A DNA stretch of 64,000 bases from an uncultured Hyphomicrobiales bacterium (GTDB taxonomy: Bacteria > Pseudomonadota > Alphaproteobacteria > Rhizobiales > Beijerinckiaceae), in contig CAIUWR010000045.1 of the NCBI GenBank assembly GCA_903902915.1, forward strand, positions 186,001-250,000. Reading direction: 5' to 3'. Of this stretch, positions 12,601 to 21,788 are shown piece after piece (positions within the stretch are counted from its first letter, which is position 1; each line of letters starts with the position of its first letter). Position numbers and translations under genes: made by a program. The notes beneath the pieces are model-generated. The model did no database searches. It was not told where the DNA came from and was given only the letters and a program-made list of their open reading frames with translations.

Positions 12601-13237
12601 TGAGGCGTCTTTCAAGTGATTTCGCCAGAAGCGAAAGCGGATAGCAAAGCGCGAAATAGATCAGGCCCGTGATCGAATACACGAGAAAGGGGCGAAAGGT
12701 GGCGTTGTTGATCATCGCGCCCGCGCGCGACAATTCCACAAAGCCGATGATGGAGGCCAGCGCCGTGCCCTTGATGACCTGCACCGAAAAACCCACCGTC
12801 GGCGGCACGGCGATGCGCAGGGCTTGCGGCAGGATCACGTAGCGCATCTGCTCAACATAGGTCAGCGCCACGCTGGAGCCCGCCTCCCACTGTCCCTTCG
12901 GCACGGACTCCACACAGCCGCGCCAGATCTCCGTGAGGAAGGCGCTGGTCCAGAAAGTGAGCGCCAGAGAAGCCGCCATCCACGGGCTGATCTCGACGCC
13001 GAACAAGGCGGCGCCGAAGCACAGCATGAAGAGCTGCATCAACAGAGGCGTGCCCTGAAAGAACTCGACGTAAAGCGACACGAAGCGTCGAAGCGCCCCG
13101 CTGGCGGACATGCGGGCCAGCAGCAGCAGCAGCCCCACCGCACCGCCCGACACGAAAGCCACCAAGGACAGCGCGATGGTCCAGCGAGTCGCCAGCAGGA
13201 GATTGGAGGTGATGACCCAGAGGGAGAAATCCGCCAC
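12587..13237 (-). CDS. Polar amino-acid ABC transporter permease
   Basis: HisM/GlnP-like: YVEFFQGTPLLMQLFMLCFG...QALRIAVPPTVGFSVQVIKGTALASIIG. Confidence 0.93.
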   Translation of the reverse strand: MADFSLWVITSNLLLATRWTIALSLVAFVSGGAVGLLLLLARMSASGALRRFVSLYVEFFQGTPLLMQLFMLCFGAALFGVEISPWMAASLALTFWTSAFLTEIWRGCVESVPKGQWEAGSSVALTYVEQMRYVILPQALRIAVPPTVGFSVQVIKGTALASIIGFVELSRAGAMINNATFRPFLVYSITGLIYFALCYPLSLLAKSLERRLNAAG

Positions 13238-13240
13238 GCG

Positions 13241-13903
13241 TCAGGCCTTCGGAAACAGGCGCGAGCCCAGCGCGCGCAGGATGGCGCGGGTGAGCACGGC
13301 GAGCAGGAGATAGGCCAGCGCCACGACGAAATAGGATTCGAAGGCGCGGAAATTGCGCGACTGGATGAAATTCGCCGCATAGGTCAGATCCTCCGCCGAG
13401 ATCTGCGAGACCACGGAGGAGCCCAGCATCACGATGATGATCTGCGAGGCGAGCGCAGGCCAGACCTTCTGGAAGGCTGGTTTCAAGACGACGTGACGCA
13501 GCACCTGCAAGCGCGTCATCGCAAGGCTCACCCCCGCCTCTATCACGCCCTTGGGCGTCGCCTCGCTTCCAGCGCGGATGATTTCGGTGGAATAGGCGCC
13601 AAGGTTGATCGTCATGGCGATGAAGGCCGCCTGCGTTTCGGTAAGTTTCAACCCCGCCGCAGGCAGGCCGAAATAGACGAAGAACAATTGCACCAGAAAC
13701 GGCGTGTTGCGGATCAGCTCCACATAGGCGCCCAGAAGCCCCGCGAGCCAACGCGGCCCGAAGGTGCGCGCGCAGGCGCCCAGCGTCCCCACCAGCACGC
13801 CCGCCATCGTCGAGACGACGGTGAGCGCGACGGTGAAGACGAAACCGCGGGCCAGCACGTCCCAATAGGGCAGCAAGTCCGCAAATTGCAGTTTGTAGAT
13901 CAT
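13241..13903 (-). CDS. Polar amino-acid ABC transporter permease
   Basis: HisQ-like: YVELIRNTPFLVQLFFVYFGLP...AGSEATPKGVIEAGVSLAMT. Confidence 0.93.
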   Translation of the reverse strand: MIYKLQFADLLPYWDVLARGFVFTVALTVVSTMAGVLVGTLGACARTFGPRWLAGLLGAYVELIRNTPFLVQLFFVYFGLPAAGLKLTETQAAFIAMTINLGAYSTEIIRAGSEATPKGVIEAGVSLAMTRLQVLRHVVLKPAFQKVWPALASQIIIVMLGSSVVSQISAEDLTYAANFIQSRNFRAFESYFVVALAYLLLAVLTRAILRALGSRLFPKA

Positions 13904-13911
13904 GCGCGGCT

Positions 13912-14700
13912 TCAGAAGCCGGGCGGCAGGGGCGCCCTCAGCCAGGTCTGCGAGAGCTTCTCGGACTCGCCGTCGGCGCGCGCCTTGGCGATGATCTCAT
14001 TGACTTTGGCGAGCAGCTTCGGCTCATCCTTGTTCAGGCCGATGAAACAGGGACTGTTCTTCATGACGAACTTCAGTTCAGGCGCGCGCGCCGCGTCACG
14101 GTCCGCGATGACGGCGGCGACCGCATTGCCGGAGGCGAAAATATCAATCTGCCCGGAGACAAAGGCGGTGATGGTGGCGTTATTGTCGTCATAGCGTTTG
14201 ATGGTGGCGTCGGCGGGGGCGAGCTTTGAGAGTTCCTGCTCTTCCAGCGCGCCGCGCGTGGCGCCGATCGTCTTGCCCGCAAGGTCTTCGGGCTTGGCGA
14301 CCGCAGCGGACTTCACACCAAACACGCCCATGAAGAACGGCGCATAGGCGGTGGAAAAATCAATCACCTTTTCGCGATCGGCGTTCTTGCCCAGCGTCGA
14401 GATGACCAGATCGACTTTCTTCGATTGCAGATAGGGAATCCGGTTGGCGCTGGAGACCGCCACCAGCTCGGTGCGCACGCCAAGCTCCTTGCCGATCAGC
14501 CTGGCCATGTCGATGTCGAGACCCTGGGGCTGCATGTCGGCGCCGATGGCGCCGAAAGGCGGATAGTCGGTCGGCACCGCGATGCGAATGACCTTGGCGG
14601 AAAGGATGTCATCGAGCGCCTCGGCGCGGGCGGCGCCTGTGAAGCACGTGAGCGCGAGGGCGCTGGCGAACAAGGCTTGAACAACGCGACGGCGGATCAT
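13912..14700 (-). CDS. Amino-acid ABC transporter substrate-binding protein (SBP_bac_3)
   Basis: Signal peptide; VIRIAVPTDYPPFGAIGADMQPQGLDIDMARLIGKELGVRTELVAV. Confidence 0.94.
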   Translation of the reverse strand: MIRRRVVQALFASALALTCFTGAARAEALDDILSAKVIRIAVPTDYPPFGAIGADMQPQGLDIDMARLIGKELGVRTELVAVSSANRIPYLQSKKVDLVISTLGKNADREKVIDFSTAYAPFFMGVFGVKSAAVAKPEDLAGKTIGATRGALEEQELSKLAPADATIKRYDDNNATITAFVSGQIDIFASGNAVAAVIADRDAARAPELKFVMKNSPCFIGLNKDEPKLLAKVNEIIAKARADGESEKLSQTWLRAPLPPGF

Positions 14701-14748
14701 GAGGCGGGCTCCTGTCAGGCTCTAAGACGCCATTTGCTGGCTCCAAGC

Positions 14749-14774
14749 TTGCATGCAAAATTTGTGCATGCAAA
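14749..14774. promoter_or_regulatory. Tandem GCATGC-centred palindromic operator candidate
   Basis: TTGCATGCAA followed by TTTGTGCATGCAAA; the two GCATGC cores are 15 bp apart, in the divergent ABC-transporter/argE promoter region. Confidence 0.5.
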
Positions 14775-14888
14775 TGCTAAATAGCGACTGCAAAGCCTAT
14801 CATCCGATTGCGCAGACCTTATGCAGCGTGGCCCATGATTGTGCAGAAGGGCCACGGGGTCGCCCTCAACGTGTGAAAGTTAAAGCGC

Positions 14889-16064
14889 ATGCCTCTCGCG
14901 CCCATGACGGATCGCATCACGCGCATCCTGACCGACCTCGTCGCCTTCGACACGGTGAGCCACAAGTCCAATCTGCCGCTGATCGCTTACATCGAGCGTT
15001 ATCTGGCGGATCTGGGCGTGGCCAGCGAGCGCATCCTCGACAAGACCGGCCAGAAGGCCTCGCTCTTCGCCACCATTGGACCCGGCGACACAAGCGGCTA
15101 CATCCTGTCGGGCCACACGGACGTCGTGCCGGTGGAGGGACAGGCCTGGACCAACGATCCCTTCACCCTCACACAACGCGACGGACGGCTGCATGGGCGC
15201 GGCGCTTGCGACATGAAAGGCTTTGTCGCCGCCTGCCTCGCGCTTGCGCCTGAAATGGCGGCGGCGCGGTTGCGCCTGCCGATACACCTCGCCTTTTCCT
15301 ATGACGAGGAGACCGGCTGCACCGGCGTGCGGCCCATGATCGAACGGCTGGCGCAAAACCCGATACTGCCGCTGGGTTGCTTTGTCGGCGAGCCCACCTC
15401 GATGAATGTCGTCGTCGGCCACAAGGCCAAACACGCCGTGCGCGCCAGCCTGCGCGGCAAGACTTGCCATTCCGCGCTCGCGCCGCACGGCGTCAACGCG
15501 GTGGAATATGCCGCCGATCTGATCATGCTGATGCGGGAGACCGCGCGCGACCTCGCCGCTGACGGCCCGCGCGATCCGCTTCATGAAATTCCCTACACGA
15601 CCGGGCTGACCAGCGTGGCCCACGGCGGGCGGGCGCTGAACATCGTGCCCGATCTATGCGAACTGGAGATGGAGATTCGCGCCATCGGCGCCCATGATCC
15701 AAAAATCATCATGGCCGGCGTCATGCAACGCGCCGAGACCGAAATCGCTGCGGCCATGCGCGCCGCCGACCCCGCCTGCGGCATCGACTTCGCCGAGATA
15801 CAATCTTATCCGGGCCTCGACACCGACCCACAGGCGCCGCTCATAACCCTGACCAAGCAGCTGGCGGGCCGCAACGGCCACGGCAAGGTCGCCTATGGCA
15901 CGGAAGCGGGGCTATTCATGGCCATGGCGGGGATTCCGGCGGTCGTCATCGGGCCGGGCTCCATCGAACAGGCGCACAAGGCGGACGAATTCATCGCCAT
16001 CAGCGAGCTGACCGCCTGCGGCCAGTTCCTGACCCGCCTCATCGCCCATTGCTCCAGCGATTGA
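14889..16064 (+). CDS. argE: Acetylornithine deacetylase
   Basis: M20 family: SGHTDVVPVEGQAWTNDPF, GRGACDMKGF, YDEETGCTGVRPMI, GTEAGLF. Confidence 0.93.
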   Translation: MPLAPMTDRITRILTDLVAFDTVSHKSNLPLIAYIERYLADLGVASERILDKTGQKASLFATIGPGDTSGYILSGHTDVVPVEGQAWTNDPFTLTQRDGRLHGRGACDMKGFVAACLALAPEMAAARLRLPIHLAFSYDEETGCTGVRPMIERLAQNPILPLGCFVGEPTSMNVVVGHKAKHAVRASLRGKTCHSALAPHGVNAVEYAADLIMLMRETARDLAADGPRDPLHEIPYTTGLTSVAHGGRALNIVPDLCELEMEIRAIGAHDPKIIMAGVMQRAETEIAAAMRAADPACGIDFAEIQSYPGLDTDPQAPLITLTKQLAGRNGHGKVAYGTEAGLFMAMAGIPAVVIGPGSIEQAHKADEFIAISELTACGQFLTRLIAHCSSD

Positions 16065-16103
16065 GCCCTTGACGCGCAGGCCGCGACCGGCGACAGAGCC
16101 CGC

Positions 16104-17009
16104 GTGACCAGCTTCCTCATCGCCCACCTGTCCGACGCCCATATCGGCCCCCTGCCCGAGCCGCGCGCGCGCGAGCTGATCGGCAAGCGGCTGACCGGCT
16201 ATCTCAACTGGAAGCGCCGCGACCGCATCCACGACATGGACGTGCTGACCCGTCTGGTGGCCGACATGCGGGCGCACAAGCCCGATCACATCATGATGAC
16301 CGGCGATGTGCTCAATATCGGCCTGCCCGCCGAGTTTCCGCTCGCCGCCGCCTGGCTGCACACATTGGGCGAGCCCCATGACGTGAGCTTCGTGCCGGGC
16401 AATCACGACGCCTATGTGCGCAGCTCGATGCCCTATCTGCTGCGCACCTTCGCGCCCTGGACCTCGCCGGACGGCGGTCACGAGACCGCTTATCCTTATC
16501 TGCGCGTGCGCGGAAACATCGCCTTCATCGGCCTGTCGTCGGGCGTGCCCACGCCTTTCTTCATCGCCTCGGGCAAGCTGGGCCGGACGCAGCGCAAGGC
16601 CTTCAAGACCGTGCTCGACGAGACCAGGGCGCGAGGGCTGATGCGCGTGGTGATGATCCACCACCCGCCGTTCCGCACCGGCGCCAGCGCCGGGCGCGGC
16701 CTGTCGGATGTGGGCGCCTTCGAGCGGATCATCTCGCGCCACGGGGCGGAGCTGATCGTGCATGGCCACAACCACCGGGCCTCCCTGACCCATCTGCCCA
16801 CACCAGAGGGGCGCGCCCCCGTGGTGGGTGTCGCCTCAGCCTCCGCCGTGCCCGGCACACCCCGCCACAGGGCCGCCTATCACCTGTTCAAGGTGACGCA
16901 GACGCAGGCTGGCTGGGCCCTTGAGGCCCGCGCGCGCGGCCTTCTGCCGGGAACCCGCGAGATCGGCGATCTCGGCCCGATGAACCTGGCCTGGCCGGGC
17001 TACGGCTAG
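16104..17009 (+). CDS. Metallophosphoesterase
   Basis: LIAHLSDAHIGPL...MMTGDVLN...VPGNHDAYV...VHGHNHRA metallophosphoesterase motifs. Confidence 0.93.
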   Translation: MTSFLIAHLSDAHIGPLPEPRARELIGKRLTGYLNWKRRDRIHDMDVLTRLVADMRAHKPDHIMMTGDVLNIGLPAEFPLAAAWLHTLGEPHDVSFVPGNHDAYVRSSMPYLLRTFAPWTSPDGGHETAYPYLRVRGNIAFIGLSSGVPTPFFIASGKLGRTQRKAFKTVLDETRARGLMRVVMIHHPPFRTGASAGRGLSDVGAFERIISRHGAELIVHGHNHRASLTHLPTPEGRAPVVGVASASAVPGTPRHRAAYHLFKVTQTQAGWALEARARGLLPGTREIGDLGPMNLAWPGYG

Positions 17010-17013
17010 GGCG

Positions 17014-17976
17014 CTATTTCACGATCTGGATCAGCGTCGACAACTGGTCCCTGGTCAGCGGCGCGGCGAGGAACTTCTGCCGCACGGCGCCGTCCATCAG
17101 CTTGTCGAGGCCGGTGATCACGTCGAAATCGCGCGCGGCCCTGGGCTGAAAGTCGAACGCCGCCTTGCGGGCATATTCCACGGGCGCATTGATATTTGCG
17201 GCCCACATCTCGATGGCTTTGGGATCCGCATACATCCAGTCGAGCGTCTCGCGATAGGCTGTCACATAGCGCGCCAACGCCTCCTTGCGCTCGGTCATCA
17301 CTTTCACGCTGGCGATATCCACGCGCACGGTCTGGTCGCGCAGCGAGGGCGCGTCGTCGCCGGTGGCGATGATGCGGATCTTGCCCTCGGCGATCTCCTT
17401 GAGGCCGAAGGGCGGGGCCGCCCAGCCCATGTCGATCTGGCCGGACATGACCTGCGCGAAGGTGCTCGCCTGATCGCCCGCGGCCAGCAGCTTCATCTTG
17501 GCCCCGGTCTCCTGCGCCAAAGCCACCGCGACCGTGTTGCTGCTCGACCCATTCGACGAGAAGCCCAGAACGGTCTTGTCTGTGGCGTCTTTCAGGCTCT
17601 TGAGCGGCGAATCCGCGCGCGCATACCAGTAGAGGTCGCCTGCGCCTGTGAAATTCGCGCCGATGATGCGCACCGGCGCGCCCTTGGCGAAGGCGCCCAT
17701 GACGCCCGTCGTGCCGACAGCGATGCTGAGATCGGCGGAGCCGGAAATAACGGCCTGCAAGGATTCGCCAGCCCCTGCGGTGGCGTAATATTCGACGTTG
17801 ACGCCGTGTTTCCTGAATATGCCCGCCTGCTGGCCAAGGCGCGGCGCCTCTGTAGCCCAGAGGCCGAAGCCGCCGATGGCGATGCGGAATGTGTCGAGGC
17901 TTTGCTGGGCCTGAGCGCCCGCTGAAACGGCCAAAAGGCCGAAGGCGCCCGCAAGCGCGCCGTAAATGGCTCTCAT
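17014..17976 (-). CDS. ABC transporter substrate-binding protein (NMT1/SsuA-like)
   Basis: Signal peptide; GLWATEAPRLGQQAGIFRKHGVNVEYYATAGAGESLQAVISGSADLSIAVG. Confidence 0.85.
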   Translation of the reverse strand: MRAIYGALAGAFGLLAVSAGAQAQQSLDTFRIAIGGFGLWATEAPRLGQQAGIFRKHGVNVEYYATAGAGESLQAVISGSADLSIAVGTTGVMGAFAKGAPVRIIGANFTGAGDLYWYARADSPLKSLKDATDKTVLGFSSNGSSSNTVAVALAQETGAKMKLLAAGDQASTFAQVMSGQIDMGWAAPPFGLKEIAEGKIRIIATGDDAPSLRDQTVRVDIASVKVMTERKEALARYVTAYRETLDWMYADPKAIEMWAANINAPVEYARKAAFDFQPRAARDFDVITGLDKLMDGAVRQKFLAAPLTRDQLSTLIQIVK

Positions 17977-18026
17977 GTCATCCTCCCGAACGCCGACTTG
18001 ATGCCGGTCCTGACGGGATGATGCAG

Positions 18027-18060
18027 CAGAGCGGCGAGGTTGAAAAGCCTCGCCGCTCTG
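18027..18060. repeat. 13-bp perfect hairpin downstream of the Tim44-domain gene
   Basis: CAGAGCGGCGAGG-ttgaaaag-CCTCGCCGCTCTG, no U-tract on the minus strand. Confidence 0.7.
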
Positions 18061-18068
18061 GTTCAGGT

Positions 18069-19055
18069 TCAGGAGGCCTGTTGAATGGCCGAAAGCTTCC
18101 AGCCCAGCGCGCTCGCCCCGGCGATGCGCTGGAAGGTCCAGACCTCGGTGGCCTGCTCCGCGACGGACGGATTGCCCGACACGATGCGGCCGGTGGCGCG
18201 ATCCTGCATCACGTCGATGAGCGAGAACCGCATGGCCAAGGTGGCGTAATCGTCATTGTCCTCGCGCCAGGCCTCGGACAGGTCGCCCTGCAGCAGCTTC
18301 ACGCCGGAGATCTTGTTGATCACGCCACTGCGGACATGTTCGGCGATCTCCTGCGAGAAGTAGGAGACCATTTCCGAGGTGGCCAGCGCGCGCAGGCGTT
18401 CAAGATTTTCGTCGCTATAGGCGCTCTGGGTGTCGCCGAGCAGGCGTTCGAAAGCGCTGAAGTCGGCGTCCTGCAGCTGGATCGGCGTCACCACGGGCGG
18501 CTGGGGCTGCGGCGCGCCGCCAAAACCGCCCATCGGCCCGGACGAAGCCCCATAGGCGGAACGCTCGCTCGACCCGGCCATCGAGGGTTGGTTGCGGTTG
18601 GCGAACCAGCTCAAGACGAACCGGGCGACGAAGAAGAGCAGCGCAAGCTGGAACAGGAGGCCAAGGATCGAGCCGATTCCGCCATGGCCCATCATGCCAT
18701 GCCCGAACAGCATGCCGACCAGACCGGCGCCCAGAAAGCCCGCCATCAAGCCGCCGCCAAAACCGCTGAACATGCCGCCGAACAACCCGCGCGAGGGCGT
18801 CGGCTGGCTGTAGGACGGCTGGCTATAAGAGGGCTGCGGCGTCATGGAACGCTCCATGGGCGCGACCGTATGGGGCGCAGTCGCCGTTGGCGGCGGCGCG
18901 GAAAAGGTTTTGGCGCCACGGCTGCCGAAGCTGGAACCGCCGCCAAGGCGCGCCTCCGCGACGGCGGGCGCAAAGGCCAGCGCTGCGGCCAGACCCAGCG
19001 CGAGAGCGGCGTTGCGAGAGACTATGCCACGCAAGAAATAGAAGAAGGAGGACAT
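18069..19055 (-). CDS. Tim44-like domain-containing protein
   Basis: N-terminal TM, Gly/Met-rich TM region, C-terminal Tim44-like domain (LGDTQSAYSDENLERLRALATSEMVSYFSQEIAEH). Short PSYSQ tandem repeat. Confidence 0.88.
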   Translation of the reverse strand: MSSFFYFLRGIVSRNAALALGLAAALAFAPAVAEARLGGGSSFGSRGAKTFSAPPPTATAPHTVAPMERSMTPQPSYSQPSYSQPTPSRGLFGGMFSGFGGGLMAGFLGAGLVGMLFGHGMMGHGGIGSILGLLFQLALLFFVARFVLSWFANRNQPSMAGSSERSAYGASSGPMGGFGGAPQPQPPVVTPIQLQDADFSAFERLLGDTQSAYSDENLERLRALATSEMVSYFSQEIAEHVRSGVINKISGVKLLQGDLSEAWREDNDDYATLAMRFSLIDVMQDRATGRIVSGNPSVAEQATEVWTFQRIAGASALGWKLSAIQQAS

Positions 19056-19221
19056 GGAAGACCCTCGTAGTAGCCGAACGAAGCGCTTGGCCAAGATCAT
19101 ATGGGAGCAACGCTGGGGAATTAAACAGGCGCCCGACCATATCAGACAACCGGTTTCGCGGAAACGTGAACCTCATTCGCGGCCCCGGGGGACAACGAAG
19201 ACCCGACGCCGCCAAACCCAT

Positions 19222-19260
19222 AAAAAAAAACCGACCCGACGAGAGAACGCATCGGGTCGG
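19222..19260 (-). terminator. Strong minus-strand intrinsic terminator lying upstream of the Tim44-domain gene
   Basis: Minus strand: CCGACCCGA-12 nt-TCGGGTCGG followed by TTTTTTTTT (9 T). Confidence 0.85.
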
Positions 19261-19499
19261 CCGCCGGTGAGCTGGAACTGATAAGTCAAAGCCAAAAGCA
19301 AATCGGCTCCGCGACAAAAACTTAACCTTAACAACATCTTACGGCGCCCGCAAGCGTTTTTGCATAGGTGAGCCAATCATTGCCTTTTTTAAGGACGCTC
19401 GACGTCCCGGACGATTATTTCGCCCCCCTCTGGACAAGCCCGGCGCCCCCTACCCACATGGAGGCAGGTGGGGGACGCTAACGCCCGGTGGAGACGCCC

Positions 19500-20030
19500 A
19501 TGACCTGCTGTTCAAACAATTCCTCTCAAGGCTCCGATCATGGTGGCGCGCGATCGGTGCGCCCGGACCACGTCTGGCGTCCCTTCGAATTGCTGGCGTT
19601 GGTACTGGGCTTCATCGTCTTCTGGCCGATTGGGCTGGCGGTGATCGGCTTCAAGATCTGGCAACGCCGCAGCGGCTATCAGGGCGACCTGCACAGCTTC
19701 CTGCACGAACGGGCGGACATTCTGCGAAGCGCTTGCAGCGGCTGGCGAAACGCCACATGGGAGTCCTCCGCCTGGCGAAGCCCGTGGGAGGCGCCCACGC
19801 GGGGCGGCGGCTGGTCGCCCTTCGGCGGCATGCGGCCCACCGGCAACAGAGCTTTCGACGAATGGCGGGACTCCGAACTCGCCCGCCTCGAGGAGGAGCG
19901 CCGCAAGCTCGAAGAGGCGGAGCGCGAATTCGCAGCCCATATCGAGGAACTGCGCCGCGCACGCGACCGCGAGGAGTTCGAGCGCTTCATGAACGCCCGC
20001 CACAATCGACAATCGGGCGAGGCTTCGTAA
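19500..20030 (+). CDS. DUF2852 domain-containing protein
   Basis: HVWRPFELLALVLGFIVFWPIGLAVIGFKIWQRRSGY with C-terminal coiled coil. Alternative GTG start at 19488. Confidence 0.8.
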   Translation: MTCCSNNSSQGSDHGGARSVRPDHVWRPFELLALVLGFIVFWPIGLAVIGFKIWQRRSGYQGDLHSFLHERADILRSACSGWRNATWESSAWRSPWEAPTRGGGWSPFGGMRPTGNRAFDEWRDSELARLEEERRKLEEAEREFAAHIEELRRARDREEFERFMNARHNRQSGEAS

Positions 20031-20082
20031 GCCTTCGCGCACAGGCGGCGCAGGATCGTCCCAGCGCCGTCTGTCCCGCTCG

Positions 20083-20097
20083 CTAACCCTTCATTAA
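20083..20097. promoter_or_regulatory. CtrA-like box CTAA-N7-TTAA
   Basis: CTAA-CCCTTCA-TTAACC, one mismatch to TTAA-N7-TTAA; 37 nt upstream of the extensin-like gene. Confidence 0.45.
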
Positions 20098-20133
20098 CCC
20101 TGAAACTTGAGCGGGATTTAAGTATTTTCGCGC

Positions 20134-21162
20134 ATGACCTTGGGGATGGCGCGACGTCTACTCTCCCTGGCTCTCATCACGGGTCTGGCCCTGCTTCTGG
20201 CGGGATGCGGCCTGTTCCGGCGCCCTGAACGCCCGGCCTGGCGCGCCCAGGCGGAGAAGGCCTGTTTCGCGCAGAAACGCGTGACCCTGTCTCCCTATGT
20301 GCAGCCTGCCGCGGCCATCGACGGCCCCAGCATCTGCGGCCTTGAACAACCCCTCAAAGTGACGGCTCTGGCTGACGCGACCGTGACCCTGAACTCGACG
20401 CTGACGCTGGACTGCCCCATGACGGCGGCGCTGGACGATTGGATGCGCGATGTGGTGCAGCCCATCGCCTTGGCCCGCTTCGGTCAACCCGTGACGCAGA
20501 TCGACTCCATGGGCGCCTATTCCTGCCGCCCCATCGACGGCCAGCGCGGCAACCGCCTGTCGGAACACGCCTTCGGCAATGCGGTCGATGTGGGCGGCTT
20601 TCGTCTGGCCGATGGCCACAGCATCACCTTTGTGAAGGGCTGGACGCGCGGCGACGAACAGGAGAAGGCCTTCTTGCGCGAGGTGCAGGCCGGCGCCTGC
20701 AACATCTTCACCACGGTCCTCGCGCCCGGTTCGGATCCCTTCCACTACAATCACCTGCATCTGGATCTGGCGATGCATGGGCAGACCTCCACCGGGCCGC
20801 GCCGCATCTGCAAGCCGCTGCCCTCGCCGCAACTGCTGCCCGCTCCGCAGCGCCATGACGATCTGCCCGACGCGCCCGACATCGACGACGATATCGACGT
20901 GTCGCAGGCCGGAAGCGCGGGCCTGCCCTCCCGCACCGCCATGACCCTCGACGCCGCCCTGCCAGCGCCGGCGCCCGTGACAAGGCCGCAGGCGCCGACG
21001 ATGCGCAGCGCGGCCCTGACGCCGCCCCCGCTTTTGCCTCCCATGTCCCTGCCCGACGCGCCCGTGCCGCCAAGCCGGCCGATCACACGCGGCTATCTGC
21101 GCGCCGATGGCGTCTTCGTGCCGGACGACATGACCGCCACGGTCAGGCCGACCCGGCGCTGA
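20134..21162 (+). CDS. Extensin-like C-terminal domain lipoprotein
   Basis: Lipobox LLAGC; CGLEQPLKVTAL...TLDCPMTAALDDWM...SMGAYSCRPIDGQRGNRLSEHAFGNAVDVGGF...FHYNHLHLDL. Confidence 0.92.
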   Translation: MTLGMARRLLSLALITGLALLLAGCGLFRRPERPAWRAQAEKACFAQKRVTLSPYVQPAAAIDGPSICGLEQPLKVTALADATVTLNSTLTLDCPMTAALDDWMRDVVQPIALARFGQPVTQIDSMGAYSCRPIDGQRGNRLSEHAFGNAVDVGGFRLADGHSITFVKGWTRGDEQEKAFLREVQAGACNIFTTVLAPGSDPFHYNHLHLDLAMHGQTSTGPRRICKPLPSPQLLPAPQRHDDLPDAPDIDDDIDVSQAGSAGLPSRTAMTLDAALPAPAPVTRPQAPTMRSAALTPPPLLPPMSLPDAPVPPSRPITRGYLRADGVFVPDDMTATVRPTRR

Positions 21163-21290
21163 TCCGGTTTGCGCGTGGCGTCGCCCATGCTAAAGGGGGT
21201 TCATGATGACCCGCCAGCGACGATAAACCCTTTGATCGAAGCGCTCCCCAGCGCCGCCCGACCCTGCGCGTCCCGCCTGCCGGAAGATTC

Positions 21291-21788
21291 ATGACCGACC
21301 TTTCCCTGAGCCTGAGCCCCCTCACTCCCGCCGATCTGCCCGCCATCGAGAAACTCGACGAGCGCGCCTTCGGCCCCGGACGCTTCGCGCTCAGCGCCTA
21401 TCGGCTGCGCGAGGGCGTGCGCCCGGACGAGAACTTGTCTTTCGTCGCCCATGTAGGCACGTTGCTGGTCGGCGCCAACCGCATGACGGCGATCACGGCA
21501 GGCGGCGCCCCGGCCCTGTTGCTCGGCCCGCTGACCGTGGATCCGCCCTTCCGCTCGCGCGGCATCGGCGAGGCGCTGATGGGCAAATCCATGGACGCCG
21601 CCCGCGCCGGGGGCCACCGTCTGGTGATTCTGGTCGGCGACGAACCCTATTACAATCGCGTCGGCTTCAAACGCGTCCCCCACGGCCGCCTGACCATGCC
21701 CGGCCCGGTCGATCCCGCTCGCCTGCTCTATTGCGAATTGGTGGAAGGGGCGTTCGAGGGGCTGAAGGGCGCGATCACGCGGGCGTGA
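21291..21788 (+). CDS. GNAT family N-acetyltransferase
   Basis: LLGPLTVDPPFRSRGIGEALMGKSMDAARAGGHRLVILVGDEPYYNRVGF. Confidence 0.9.
   Translation: MTDLSLSLSPLTPADLPAIEKLDERAFGPGRFALSAYRLREGVRPDENLSFVAHVGTLLVGANRMTAITAGGAPALLLGPLTVDPPFRSRGIGEALMGKSMDAARAGGHRLVILVGDEPYYNRVGFKRVPHGRLTMPGPVDPARLLYCELVEGAFEGLKGAITRA

Noticed and set aside
18796-18840. Short repeated SYSQP codons in the Tim44-domain gene as a possible DNA repeat
   Set aside because: Two-copy peptide repeat in a Pro/Ser linker; no larger array.
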